A stretch of 5,678 nt of DNA from Candidatus Aminicenantota bacterium (GTDB lineage Bacteria > Acidobacteriota > Aminicenantia > Aminicenantales > Saccharicenantaceae). The first letter of the stretch is position 1, and each line of letters begins with the position of its first letter. The stretch covers positions 1-5,678 of the forward strand of contig DSDX01000331.1 of assembly GCA_011048485.1 (NCBI GenBank). Direction: 5' to 3'. Shown here in pieces: positions 1 to 5,678 of the stretch. The notes under the pieces were generated by a model, which ran no database searches, was not told the DNA's origin, and was given only the letters and a program-made list of their open reading frames with translations. The position numbers were made by a program, and so were the translations under genes.

Positions 1-612
1 CTCTCCCTGCTCGTACGTGTCGTAATGGGGGTAGTACTTGATGATGAGAACCGCGTCGGCGGCCTCGGCGAGCTCGTGGTCCTCGTTGGCGTGGAGGTCG
101 AGGGTGACCACGATCGGAACGTCGCCGACCGCCCGGCGGACGCGGCGCGCGAGCTCGGCCTCTGGCTTGGGCACGCCCGTGACCGCCATGGCGCCGTGGA
201 GCGAGAGATAGACGCCGTCGAGGGGGGCGGCCATCCTCAGGCCTTCGGCGATGCCGTCGGCGTATTTGTCGAAGGCCTCCCGGGTGATCCAGCTGCCCGA
301 CGACCCGCCCTTGGCGTCGCGCGGCGAGCTGACGCCGACCAGCTCCACGCCGCCGTACTCCCGGGCCCGGTCGACGAAGCCGCGGATGTAGGAGTCGGCC
401 CTCAGCACCTCGTCGCCCTCCAAGGGAGGCCCGTAGTATTCCCATTCGGCGATGCCCGTTTCGCCCGGGCAGAAGGTGCAGGTCTCGTGGCTGAACGTGG
501 CCACGCCGACGCGGAAGGCCTCGCGGGCGGCCGGCCGTTCGGCGCAGCCGGCGGCGAGCAGCAGGATAAGGGCCGGCACGGCGAACCCCGGCATTGGCAG
601 ACGAACTCGCAT
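1..612 (-). CDS. M81 family (MlrC-like) metallopeptidase, lipoprotein, 3'-truncated by window edge
   Basis: These are the first 204 codons of a zinc amidohydrolase related to MlrC (microcystinase C) and the DUF1485/M81 family; full family members are about 500 residues. The ATG at 612 follows a strong AAGGAGG ribosome binding site. The N-terminus has a hydrophobic stretch (about 9-22) ending in a lipobox-like LLAAGC with Cys23. The protein is therefore probably a lipoprotein facing the periplasm or outer surface, with no Asp at +2. Family motifs follow: RVGVATFSHET (34-44; His42, Glu43), SLHGAM (137-142; His139), TLDLHAN (170-176; Asp172, His174) and YYPHYDTYEQGE (193-204; His196). In the family the Glu, the Asp and the His residues at these places bind zinc. 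The usual HETNTFSP is HETCTFCP here, adding two Cys. It lies 46 bases behind the M28 peptidase gene with no visible promoter, so it is probably co-transcribed. The substrate is unknown. The family call is firm; lipoprotein sorting is likely (Ala, not Leu, at lipobox -3). Confidence 0.88.
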   Translation of the reverse strand, partial: MRVRLPMPGFAVPALILLLAAGCAERPAAREAFRVGVATFSHETCTFCPGETGIAEWEYYGPPLEGDEVLRADSYIRGFVDRAREYGGVELVGVSSPRDAKGGSSGSWITREAFDKYADGIAEGLRMAAPLDGVYLSLHGAMAVTGVPKPEAELARRVRRAVGDVPIVVTLDLHANEDHELAEAADAVLIIKYYPHYDTYEQGE

Positions 613-615
613 GTT

Positions 616-623
616 CCCTCCTT
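616..623 (-). promoter_or_regulatory. Ribosome binding site of the M81 gene
   Basis: On the minus strand the sequence AAGGAGGG lies just before the ATG at 612, with three bases (AAC) between. It is a near-perfect complement of the 16S anti-Shine-Dalgarno. It fixes the start at 612 in preference to the in-frame ATG seven codons in (residue 7), and so supports the lipoprotein signal belonging to the protein. Confidence 0.8.
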
Positions 624-658
624 GGCTCGAGGCGAGCGGGCCTGCGGGATTCCGGCGC

Positions 659-2728
659 TTATCGATTCGCTTCGAGCAGCTTTTTGAAGGCCTCGTCGTC
701 GGTCTTGAAATCCCGAGCCGCCTCGCCCACCCGGACGATGCGAATGCTCAGGATGGCGTCCCCCTTCTTCAGGGTCTTCAGGAGATCGAGGCCGGCGATG
801 GTCCGGCCGATCGCCGTGGCGGTCCTGTCGAGGGCCGCCCGCCTGCGGAGCGTCAGGTGGAACGCGTTCGGGCCGGAGACGCCCAGGACCCCGGGACCGT
901 CATGTTCGAGGGCGGGGTTCGGCAGGATCGGCAACTCGGGGACGGCGACCGACTTCTGGACCTCGGAGGCGATGACGCCGGCGACGATCCCGTTGCGCAC
1001 GTCGACCGTGCCGATCGGGGGGATCTCCGGCCGCGGCCCTCCCGGGGGCCCCGTGGGGCGCCGGCCCGGTCCCCGTTCGCCGCCCTTGCCCTCGACGATG
1101 CGGACGAAGTTGGCCGTCTGCAGGGGGGCGTTGACGAAATCGAGCGTGGTCATGATGTGGGAGGGCGCGTCGGCGCTGCCGACGGCGATATCGGCGTATA
1201 AGCCTTCGGCGAGATAGACACCTTCCCGCGGCAACGGCTCGTCGAGATTGGCCGCGCCGTAGGCGACGACGGCCGTGACCAGCGCCGAGTGCTTCTGGTG
1301 CTCCTCGTAGGGCAGGAGCTCGGTGTAGAGGTCGTGGAGCGTGTGCCAGGCGTGCTGGTAGCGGTAGTCGGTCTCGGTCCGGAAGCGCAGGGTCGGGACT
1401 CCGAGCATCTCGAACGAGGAGTGGTCCGAGCCTCCGGGGCTCGTGGCGTGCGCCCGCGGCACGGTCCGCTCGAGCGCGAACGGCCACTTCGGGTTGAGCG
1501 AGGTGAGGGGCGCGGTGATGGCGCGGAAGGCGTCGAGCCAGGTCTCGGGCACGGAGGCCCCGGTGATGGCGCTCGGGCTTCCGTCCCGGTTGATCATCAT
1601 CATGATCTTGGGGGCGATGCCGGGGCGGTTCTTGAGCCAGGCCTGCGAGCCGACTAGGCCGATCTCCTCGGCGGCGAACAGGATGGCGACGATCGAGCGC
1701 TTGGGCCTGCCGCCGGCCGCCTGGATGAGCCGGATGGCCTCCATGGACGGGGAAAAGCCCGAGCCGTCGTCGACGGCGCCGGTCGCGCCGCTGAAGCAGT
1801 CGAAATGGCCGCCGATGACGACGTATTCGTCGGGATGCTCGGTCCCCCGGAGCGTGGCCACGACGCTGTGGTACGGGACCGGTCCCATCTTGAACCAGTT
1901 CCGGATGTCGAACTCGAGCTCGACCGGCTCGCCCTTCTCGACGAGGGCCTTGATCTCGTTGTACTGGTCTTCAGCCAGCTTGATGTCGGGCAGACGGGGC
2001 AGCTCCTCCCAGGACGCGGCGAAGCCGTCCAGGATCCGGAACGGGTCGGTCTTGGACGCCTGGATGGTGCCCCGGGCCCCGGCCTCGAGGAGCGCCGAGG
2101 TCAGCGCGGGCATGAGCCCGGCGTCGGAGTATTCCGGGGTGTTGCGGCGCCCGTCCCGGGCGAAGCCCGTGTTCTCCCCGGCGATGAGCACCCACGCGCC
2201 CTTGAACGCCGCCGCGTCGGCACGGACCTCGGCCACGGCCGCTTCGACCGCGACCCGTTTCTTCTCGACGTCCTCGGGGGAGGCGTTCCGTCCCGGGATC
2301 GAGAACGGGTCGGCCTTCAGGATGACGACCGGCCCCCGCTCGGCGCCCTTGGTCCCAGCGGTGAAGCTCGGCGTGCCGAAGAAGAGGGCTTTCTCGGCCG
2401 GCTTGATCATCTTGCCGAACCAGGGCCCGCGATTGAAGCCCACGGGCACCTCGCCGGCCGGGTCGAGCTCGGCCTCGAGGCCCCACTGGCGGAACTGCCA
2501 GACCGCCCAGTCGGCGGCGTCGTTGTAGGCGTTCGTACCCGACTCGCGGGCGCCGAACCGGTTGCTGGCGTAATCGACCCACTCCATGACCCGGTTGTCG
2601 TTCGTCCCGAGCTCGATGATCTTCTGGACGACGGGGTCGACCGCCGGGCGGGCGGGCGTCTGGGCCAGGGCGGCGATCGCGACCGCCGCGGCCAGGACGA
2701 GGCTGAGGGCAAAGGCGCGTTTTCTCAT
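659..2728 (-). CDS. Secreted M28 zinc peptidase with C-terminal cyclophilin-like domain
   Basis: A 689-residue exported metallo-aminopeptidase or carboxypeptidase. Residues 1-22 form a signal peptide (MRKR, hydrophobic core, likely cleavage after ALA22). Residues about 100-275 resemble a protease-associated insert (FKGAWVLIAGEN at 175-186). The M28 core has its co-catalytic zinc set: GGHFD (His308), GAVDDGSG (317-324; bridging Asp320), AAEE (catalytic Glu354, ligand Glu355), NRDG (Asp382) and HTLHD (His462), plus the conserved SDHSSF (434-439). Residues about 505-670 match the cyclophilin peptidyl-prolyl isomerase fold: NAPLQTANFVRIVEG (533-547), GPNAFHLTL (619-627), AIGRTIAGLDLL (639-650) and GDAILSIRIVRVG (656-668). 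The cyclophilin core FHR/QGG and SQFF signatures are eroded, and a Gly/Pro/Arg-rich stretch (547-571) is present, so isomerase activity is doubtful. ATG 2728 is chosen because it has a good ribosome binding site and a clean signal peptide. An upstream in-frame TTG (2791) lies in the promoter. The M28 call is firm; the substrate is unknown. Confidence 0.93.
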   Translation of the reverse strand: MRKRAFALSLVLAAAVAIAALAQTPARPAVDPVVQKIIELGTNDNRVMEWVDYASNRFGARESGTNAYNDAADWAVWQFRQWGLEAELDPAGEVPVGFNRGPWFGKMIKPAEKALFFGTPSFTAGTKGAERGPVVILKADPFSIPGRNASPEDVEKKRVAVEAAVAEVRADAAAFKGAWVLIAGENTGFARDGRRNTPEYSDAGLMPALTSALLEAGARGTIQASKTDPFRILDGFAASWEELPRLPDIKLAEDQYNEIKALVEKGEPVELEFDIRNWFKMGPVPYHSVVATLRGTEHPDEYVVIGGHFDCFSGATGAVDDGSGFSPSMEAIRLIQAAGGRPKRSIVAILFAAEEIGLVGSQAWLKNRPGIAPKIMMMINRDGSPSAITGASVPETWLDAFRAITAPLTSLNPKWPFALERTVPRAHATSPGGSDHSSFEMLGVPTLRFRTETDYRYQHAWHTLHDLYTELLPYEEHQKHSALVTAVVAYGAANLDEPLPREGVYLAEGLYADIAVGSADAPSHIMTTLDFVNAPLQTANFVRIVEGKGGERGPGRRPTGPPGGPRPEIPPIGTVDVRNGIVAGVIASEVQKSVAVPELPILPNPALEHDGPGVLGVSGPNAFHLTLRRRAALDRTATAIGRTIAGLDLLKTLKKGDAILSIRIVRVGEAARDFKTDDEAFKKLLEANR

Positions 2729-2731
2729 GGA

Positions 2732-2740
2732 CCTTCCTTC
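2732..2740 (-). promoter_or_regulatory. Ribosome binding site of the M28 peptidase gene
   Basis: The minus strand reads GAAGGAAGG, three bases (TCC) before the ATG at 2728. Its AAGGA core sits six bases from the start codon. This decides the start in favour of 2728 over the TTG at 2791, which would add 21 polar residues in front of the signal peptide. Confidence 0.75.
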
Positions 2741-2762
2741 ACGGGAGTCGTTCAAGGGGGAA

Positions 2763-2791
2763 ATAATAGCCCCACCCTCCCGGCGCGTCAA
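2763..2791 (-). promoter_or_regulatory. Sigma70-type promoter driving the M28 and M81 genes
   Basis: On the minus strand there is a TTGACG -35 hexamer (2791-2786), a spacer of exactly 17 bases, and a TATTAT -10 hexamer (2768-2763). Each hexamer differs from TTGACA/TATAAT at one or two positions. The -10 region is one of the few AT-rich spots in a very GC-rich window, which makes a chance match less likely. Transcription would start near 2753-2756, giving a leader of roughly 25 bases that contains the ribosome binding site. It lies in the intergenic gap after the phytase-like gene, so the M28 and M81 genes can be expressed independently of the upstream pair. No operator was recognised. Confidence 0.7.
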
Positions 2792-2806
2792 GGAATCGCG
2801 GACGAC

Positions 2807-2827
2807 GGCCGCCCGGAGCCGGGCCGG
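2807..2827 (-). terminator. GC hairpin directly after the phytase-like gene stop; possible weak terminator
   Basis: Starting on the base after the TAG stop at 2828, the minus strand can fold GCCCG-GCTC-CGGGC (2824-2811, perfect inner stem). Two more C-G pairs form across a bulged G at 2825. No T-run follows on this strand, so it is not a classical intrinsic terminator. It could cause pausing, protect the 3' end of the upstream mRNA, or mean nothing in such GC-rich DNA. Its place between a stop codon and a promoter is the only reason to list it. Confidence 0.3.
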
Positions 2828-3847
2828 CTATTTTTCGACCAGGGCGAACTGCAGGAGAAGCGTCCGCTGGATCGGGGAGAAATTGTCGTCGGAAAGCAGC
2901 GTGAGCCGGGTCTCGCCCGATTCCGTGACGTGCACGCCCAGGGCCTCCATGTTGTCGATCGCGCAGCGCAGGTCGGCCTCGAAGAGGACCGGCCCGTCGA
3001 CCAGGGCGTCCGGCTCGATCTCGCCCAGGGGCAGCCGCCGGATGCGGATGGCGACGCCGCGCTCCAAGGAGAAGGCTCGCTCGAGGATCAGGAGGTCGCC
3101 TCCGGGCAGCATCGCGGCGTCGGAGATCCCGTACTCGCCCGTGCGCTTCACCGCGAACAGCCCCGGCGTGGGGCCGCCGATCAGGAAAGCCTTGAAGTTT
3201 CCGGCATCCGTGAGGCCGACCTCCGCGAAGCCGACGAGGGTCCCGCCGAGGCGACACCCCTTCGGCACGGAGACGAGGGCCTCCAAGCCCCGGTTGCTCG
3301 GCAGGTCCTCGAGCTCCGGCGGGACGGGGACCGGACGGCCGCGGGCCAGGACGCCTTGGTCGCCGAAGTCAAAACACATGACCCCGGGCCTGCGTTCGAG
3401 ACCTAGGTAGAGCCGGCCCTCGGCCTCGGCCACCGCCTCCGTGTCCCAGGAGGCAGGCCGGCCTTCGGCATCCAGGACGGGCGCGAGGGAGGCCTCGGCG
3501 ATGCCGGACGGCCAGCCGTCCTGGTAAACAATACGGCCGACGAGCCAGGAAGCCCGGTCGGAACAGGCGACGAAACTGGCCCCGTCCTCACGGATGAGCA
3601 GCGCGGACAGCCCCCCGAAGCCCCGGTCTTCCGATGTCAGGACGAGGCCGCCGCGGAACTCCAGGGCACCGAAACGCTGCCGGGACGGCCGGCCGATCTC
3701 GAAGGCGGAGATGGGTTCGGCCTCGACCGTGACGCTCCGCACGCCGTGGTGCAGCGCGCCCGATTGGGTCCCGGCGTAGACCGCCGCCCAAAAAAGGAGT
3801 CCGGTCAGGAGACCGAGACGGCGGCGGCGGTCCGGCGAAAAGGCCAT
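2828..3847 (-). CDS. Exported esterase-like protein of the phytase-like family
   Basis: A 339-residue protein of the 'esterase-like activity of phytase family' (PF13449 type), predicted to form a beta-propeller and to act outside the cytoplasm. The N-terminus is basic (DRRRR at 6-10) followed by a hydrophobic run (11-25), a signal peptide or N-terminal anchor. Hallmarks of the family appear in order: FGGLSAL (77-83), WDTEAVA (134-140), NRGLEAL (185-191), SDAAMLPGGDLLILER (242-257), DNMEALGVH (298-306), and the C-terminal SDDNFSPIQRTLLL (319-332). The length fits the family. The ATG is 16 bases after the stop of the upstream hydrolase gene, with a G-rich GGGGGGA as the only ribosome binding site, so translational coupling is plausible. 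Substrate and reaction are not established for most members; the label rests on weak esterase activity and phytase-like fold. The family call is good; the specific function is unknown. Confidence 0.82.
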   Translation of the reverse strand: MAFSPDRRRRLGLLTGLLFWAAVYAGTQSGALHHGVRSVTVEAEPISAFEIGRPSRQRFGALEFRGGLVLTSEDRGFGGLSALLIREDGASFVACSDRASWLVGRIVYQDGWPSGIAEASLAPVLDAEGRPASWDTEAVAEAEGRLYLGLERRPGVMCFDFGDQGVLARGRPVPVPPELEDLPSNRGLEALVSVPKGCRLGGTLVGFAEVGLTDAGNFKAFLIGGPTPGLFAVKRTGEYGISDAAMLPGGDLLILERAFSLERGVAIRIRRLPLGEIEPDALVDGPVLFEADLRCAIDNMEALGVHVTESGETRLTLLSDDNFSPIQRTLLLQFALVEK

Positions 3848-3850
3848 GCG

Positions 3851-3857
3851 TCCCCCC
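3851..3857 (-). promoter_or_regulatory. Atypical G-run ribosome binding site of the phytase-like gene
   Basis: The minus strand reads GGGGGGA, three bases (CGC) before the ATG at 3847. It could pair with the anti-Shine-Dalgarno through a G-U wobble but is weaker than the sites of the two downstream genes. The stop of the preceding gene is only 16 bases from this ATG, so re-initiating ribosomes probably supply much of the translation. Confidence 0.45.
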
Positions 3858-3863
3858 GGACAG

Positions 3864-5678
3864 CTACTTGATCAGCCGCGGCACTTTGAGCTGGCCGTCC
3901 AGCATCAGGTGCGTGGCCCGGCCGTCGGGGCCCTTGACGAAAACGATGTCGTGCCCCTCCTGGGTCTCGAAGAAGCGCGTCTCGGACTGGGGGTGGAGCT
4001 CGACCCTCTCCTCGCCGTCGATGATGAAGAGAGCTCCCCGGTCCAGCCTCACCTCCAGGACTCTCCCGGGCCGGAGCTCGTAGCGGCCCGTCAGGAGGGT
4101 CAGCATTTTAGGATCGACGGCCACGACCTTCTTCTCGACCGGCTTGTAGGCCGGCCAATCATATTCGCGGGCGATCGCCCTCATGATCTCCGCGGCCAGG
4201 AACCCTCCCCTGTCGCCGTTGGTCATGACCACGGCCCCGCGGCCGCTCTCGACGAAGGCGGCCATCTGGCACTTGAAGCCCTCGTTCGAACCGCCGTGGC
4301 CGAAGGTGGCCGCGGCCCCCGTCCCGCTGAGACTCAGTCCCAAGCCGTAGCCGTTCTTCTCGGCCGTCGTCATCAGGCGGGCCGTGGCCTCGGACAGGAC
4401 GGACGAGCGGCCCTCGAGCGCCTTTTGGATCTCGAGCAGGAACTTGGCCAGGTCGGACGGCGTCGTCCACAGCCCGGCCGCGGCCATCTCGGGGTAGGTA
4501 TGGTAGCGACCGGGGAGGAGACCGCCGTCGGAACGGTGCCCGCTGGCCGCCTTGGCGCGAAGGCGGGCCGGCAACGGCTGTTCGTACGTGCTGTCGTCCA
4601 TCCCGATCGGCCTCAGGACCAGATCGGCCAGGAGATCGGGGAAGGGCCGTCCGGTGACGTCCATCATGAGCCGCTGGGCGACCGTGTATCCGCCGCCCGA
4701 GTAGCGCCAGATTGACCCGGGGACGACGTCGACCCGGACCGCGGCGCTGTTGGCCGGCTTCTCGCCGTCGAGCACCTGGACGAGCGCGGGCACGGGGGCG
4801 TCGGCCCGGTAGCCGCCGAAGCCGTGGACGGTCAATCCGGCCGTATGGCTGAGGAGGCGGCGGAGCGTGACCTTCTCCGTCGCGGTGAATTCGTTCCCGG
4901 GGACCTTCCAGGACTTGAGCTCGGCGTTGACGTCCTCGTCCAGATCGAGCAGGCCCTGCTCGACCAGCCGAAGCGCGGCCAGCGCCGCGACGGGCTTGCT
5001 GATGGAGGCGGCCTGGAAGAGCGCCCGCTCGGTCGCCGGCGCCGCCCCGCCCGTTTCGGCCAAGCCGTAGCCCTTGGCCCATTCGATGCGGCCCTCGTTG
5101 ATGACAGCGACGCTCGCGCCGGGGACCTTGAGCTCGCCCATGCGGTCGCGGAGCCTCATCGTGGGAATGGGCCGGCCCTCGATCACGATGGGCGCGATGA
5201 GGCCGTTCTCGACCCGGGCGGTACGGGCCTTGACCGCGTCCCGCGGGACCGGGCCGGCGATGTCCGCAAAGGCCAGCTTCACGGCCACGTAGGCCTCTTC
5301 GGCGACCCGTTGCTGGAACTCCGCCATCTCGGCGGGCGACGGCTTTCTCGCCTCCCACTCGGCCCGCTTCGCCGCCGCTTGCTCCATGGCCCGGTCCTCG
5401 ACGCGCAGGAGCTTGGGAAGGACCCCTTCGCCGCCGTAGGTCCTGAGCCTGGTGACGTCGAGATACTGATACATCCGGCCCCGCTCGTCCGGGTAGAGAT
5501 AGGCGACGACGGCCCGGGCGAGATCGTTCAGCGGCGCCGTCTCGGGACCGGTCGTCACGGCCGGGACCCGGCCCGCGGCCGGCCAGACCGGGACGGCCAC
5601 CCCGGTCACGGGCTGGCCGAGAAGGACCCACATGGTCGCGAGGTCGGCCCGGTCGGGCGACGGGGCCCCCTCGAAGAC
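3864..5678 (-). CDS. Ntn-type linear amide hydrolase tail fused to class C beta-lactamase-like serine hydrolase, 5'-truncated
   Basis: The reading frame is open to the right edge, leaving 604 codons in view; numbering here starts at Met 5633, an internal residue. Upstream codons through about residue 95 (MWVLLGQPVTGVAVPVW, then APLNDLA and RLRTYGGEGVLPKLL) resemble the C-terminal end of linear amide C-N hydrolases (choloylglycine hydrolase/acyltransferase-like). That catalytic N-terminus would lie outside the window. A helical linker (about 75-140) leads without a signal peptide into a beta-lactamase/D-aminopeptidase-type serine hydrolase: VPGASVAVI (170-178), SISK (nucleophile Ser210, Lys213), SHTAGL (262-267), WRYSGGGY (Tyr311) and GHGGSNEGF (His446, in place of KTG). 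Residues about 505-589 form a DUF3471-like beta domain. The HGG motif and YSG in place of YxN suggest an esterase or D-peptidase rather than an antibiotic-degrading enzyme. It is probably first or early in an operon with the phytase-like gene. The serine hydrolase call is firm; the N-terminal assignment is moderate. Confidence 0.85.
   Translation of the reverse strand, partial: VFEGAPSPDRADLATMWVLLGQPVTGVAVPVWPAAGRVPAVTTGPETAPLNDLARAVVAYLYPDERGRMYQYLDVTRLRTYGGEGVLPKLLRVEDRAMEQAAAKRAEWEARKPSPAEMAEFQQRVAEEAYVAVKLAFADIAGPVPRDAVKARTARVENGLIAPIVIEGRPIPTMRLRDRMGELKVPGASVAVINEGRIEWAKGYGLAETGGAAPATERALFQAASISKPVAALAALRLVEQGLLDLDEDVNAELKSWKVPGNEFTATEKVTLRRLLSHTAGLTVHGFGGYRADAPVPALVQVLDGEKPANSAAVRVDVVPGSIWRYSGGGYTVAQRLMMDVTGRPFPDLLADLVLRPIGMDDSTYEQPLPARLRAKAASGHRSDGGLLPGRYHTYPEMAAAGLWTTPSDLAKFLLEIQKALEGRSSVLSEATARLMTTAEKNGYGLGLSLSGTGAAATFGHGGSNEGFKCQMAAFVESGRGAVVMTNGDRGGFLAAEIMRAIAREYDWPAYKPVEKKVVAVDPKMLTLLTGRYELRPGRVLEVRLDRGALFIIDGEERVELHPQSETRFFETQEGHDIVFVKGPDGRATHLMLDGQLKVPRLIK

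Noticed and set aside
1590..1606. Near-palindromic GATCATCATCATGATC
   Set aside because: It encodes the Met-Met-Met-Ile run beside the zinc ligand Asp in the M28 core; it is not a perfect palindrome and has no regulatory context.
2729..2791. N-terminal extension of the M28 gene to a TTG at 2791
   Set aside because: The TTG lies within the -35 hexamer, has no ribosome binding site, and would bury the signal peptide behind 21 polar residues.
2807..2835. Plus-strand hairpin followed by a T-run, resembling an intrinsic terminator for plus-strand transcription
   Set aside because: There is no plus-strand gene to terminate. The T-run is the Glu-Lys-stop codons of the phytase-like gene read backwards.
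1805..3406. A 533-codon open frame on the plus strand across two genes and their gap
   Set aside because: It is antisense to two clear genes with full family motifs, has no recognisable domain, and has the Gly/Arg/Asp/Val-rich composition typical of GC-rich shadow frames.
3805..3847. Possible twin-arginine export motif at the N-terminus of the phytase-like protein
   Set aside because: Four Arg in a row precede the hydrophobic segment, but the following residues (LGLL) do not match the FLK part of the motif well enough to prefer Tat over Sec.
4159..5631. A 490-codon open frame on the minus strand
   Set aside because: It is a +1 shadow of the serine hydrolase gene, dominated by Arg and Gly, with no motifs; the other frame carries SISK, the Tyr motif and HGG.
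5631..5633. ATG at 5633 as the true start of the fused hydrolase
   Set aside because: There is no ribosome binding site before it, the frame stays open to the window edge, and the Met lies inside what looks like a conserved family stretch (MWVLLGQP).

Overview
The window is very GC-rich DNA, by eye well above 60% G+C, and reads as a bacterial chromosomal region. All four genes lie on the minus strand. Every complete N-terminus in view carries an export signal: one lipobox, one cleavable signal peptide and one probable signal or anchor. The protein types are an M28 peptidase with a C-terminal cyclophilin-like domain, a lipoprotein M81 (MlrC-like) enzyme, a phytase-like esterase, and a linear-amide-hydrolase/beta-lactamase fusion. 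Together they suggest a Gram-negative, peptide-degrading bacterium such as an Acidobacteriota or Aminicenantes-type lineage. That placement is inference from gene style only and is weak.

In transcription order (right to left) the layout is as follows. (a) 5678-3864 is a 5'-truncated gene for a two-domain hydrolase. It has the tail of an Ntn-type linear amide C-N hydrolase, then a class C beta-lactamase-type serine hydrolase with a C-terminal beta domain. (b) 3847-2828 begins only 16 bases later and encodes an exported esterase-like protein of the phytase-like family (PF13449 type). (c) A gap of about 100 bases holds a GC hairpin directly after the stop and then a near-consensus sigma70-type promoter. 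(d) 2728-659 encodes a secreted M28 zinc aminopeptidase with a protease-associated-like insert and a degenerate cyclophilin domain at the C-terminus. (e) 612-1, after a 46-base gap, is the first 204 codons of a lipoprotein M81 (MlrC-like) metallopeptidase that runs off the left edge.

The genes probably form two transcription units: (a)+(b), and (c)-driven (d)+(e). Read-through could join them. All four products appear to act outside the cytoplasm on amide, peptide or ester bonds, so the cluster looks like an extracytoplasmic peptide/amide scavenging or detoxification locus; no substrate can be named from sequence alone. The most notable points are the two domain fusions (M28-cyclophilin and Ntn hydrolase-beta-lactamase), the lipoprotein form of an MlrC-type enzyme, and an internal promoter whose -35 box contains a TTG that gives a false upstream start for the M28 gene. 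I saw no tRNA, rRNA, CRISPR array, transposon or other mobile element.
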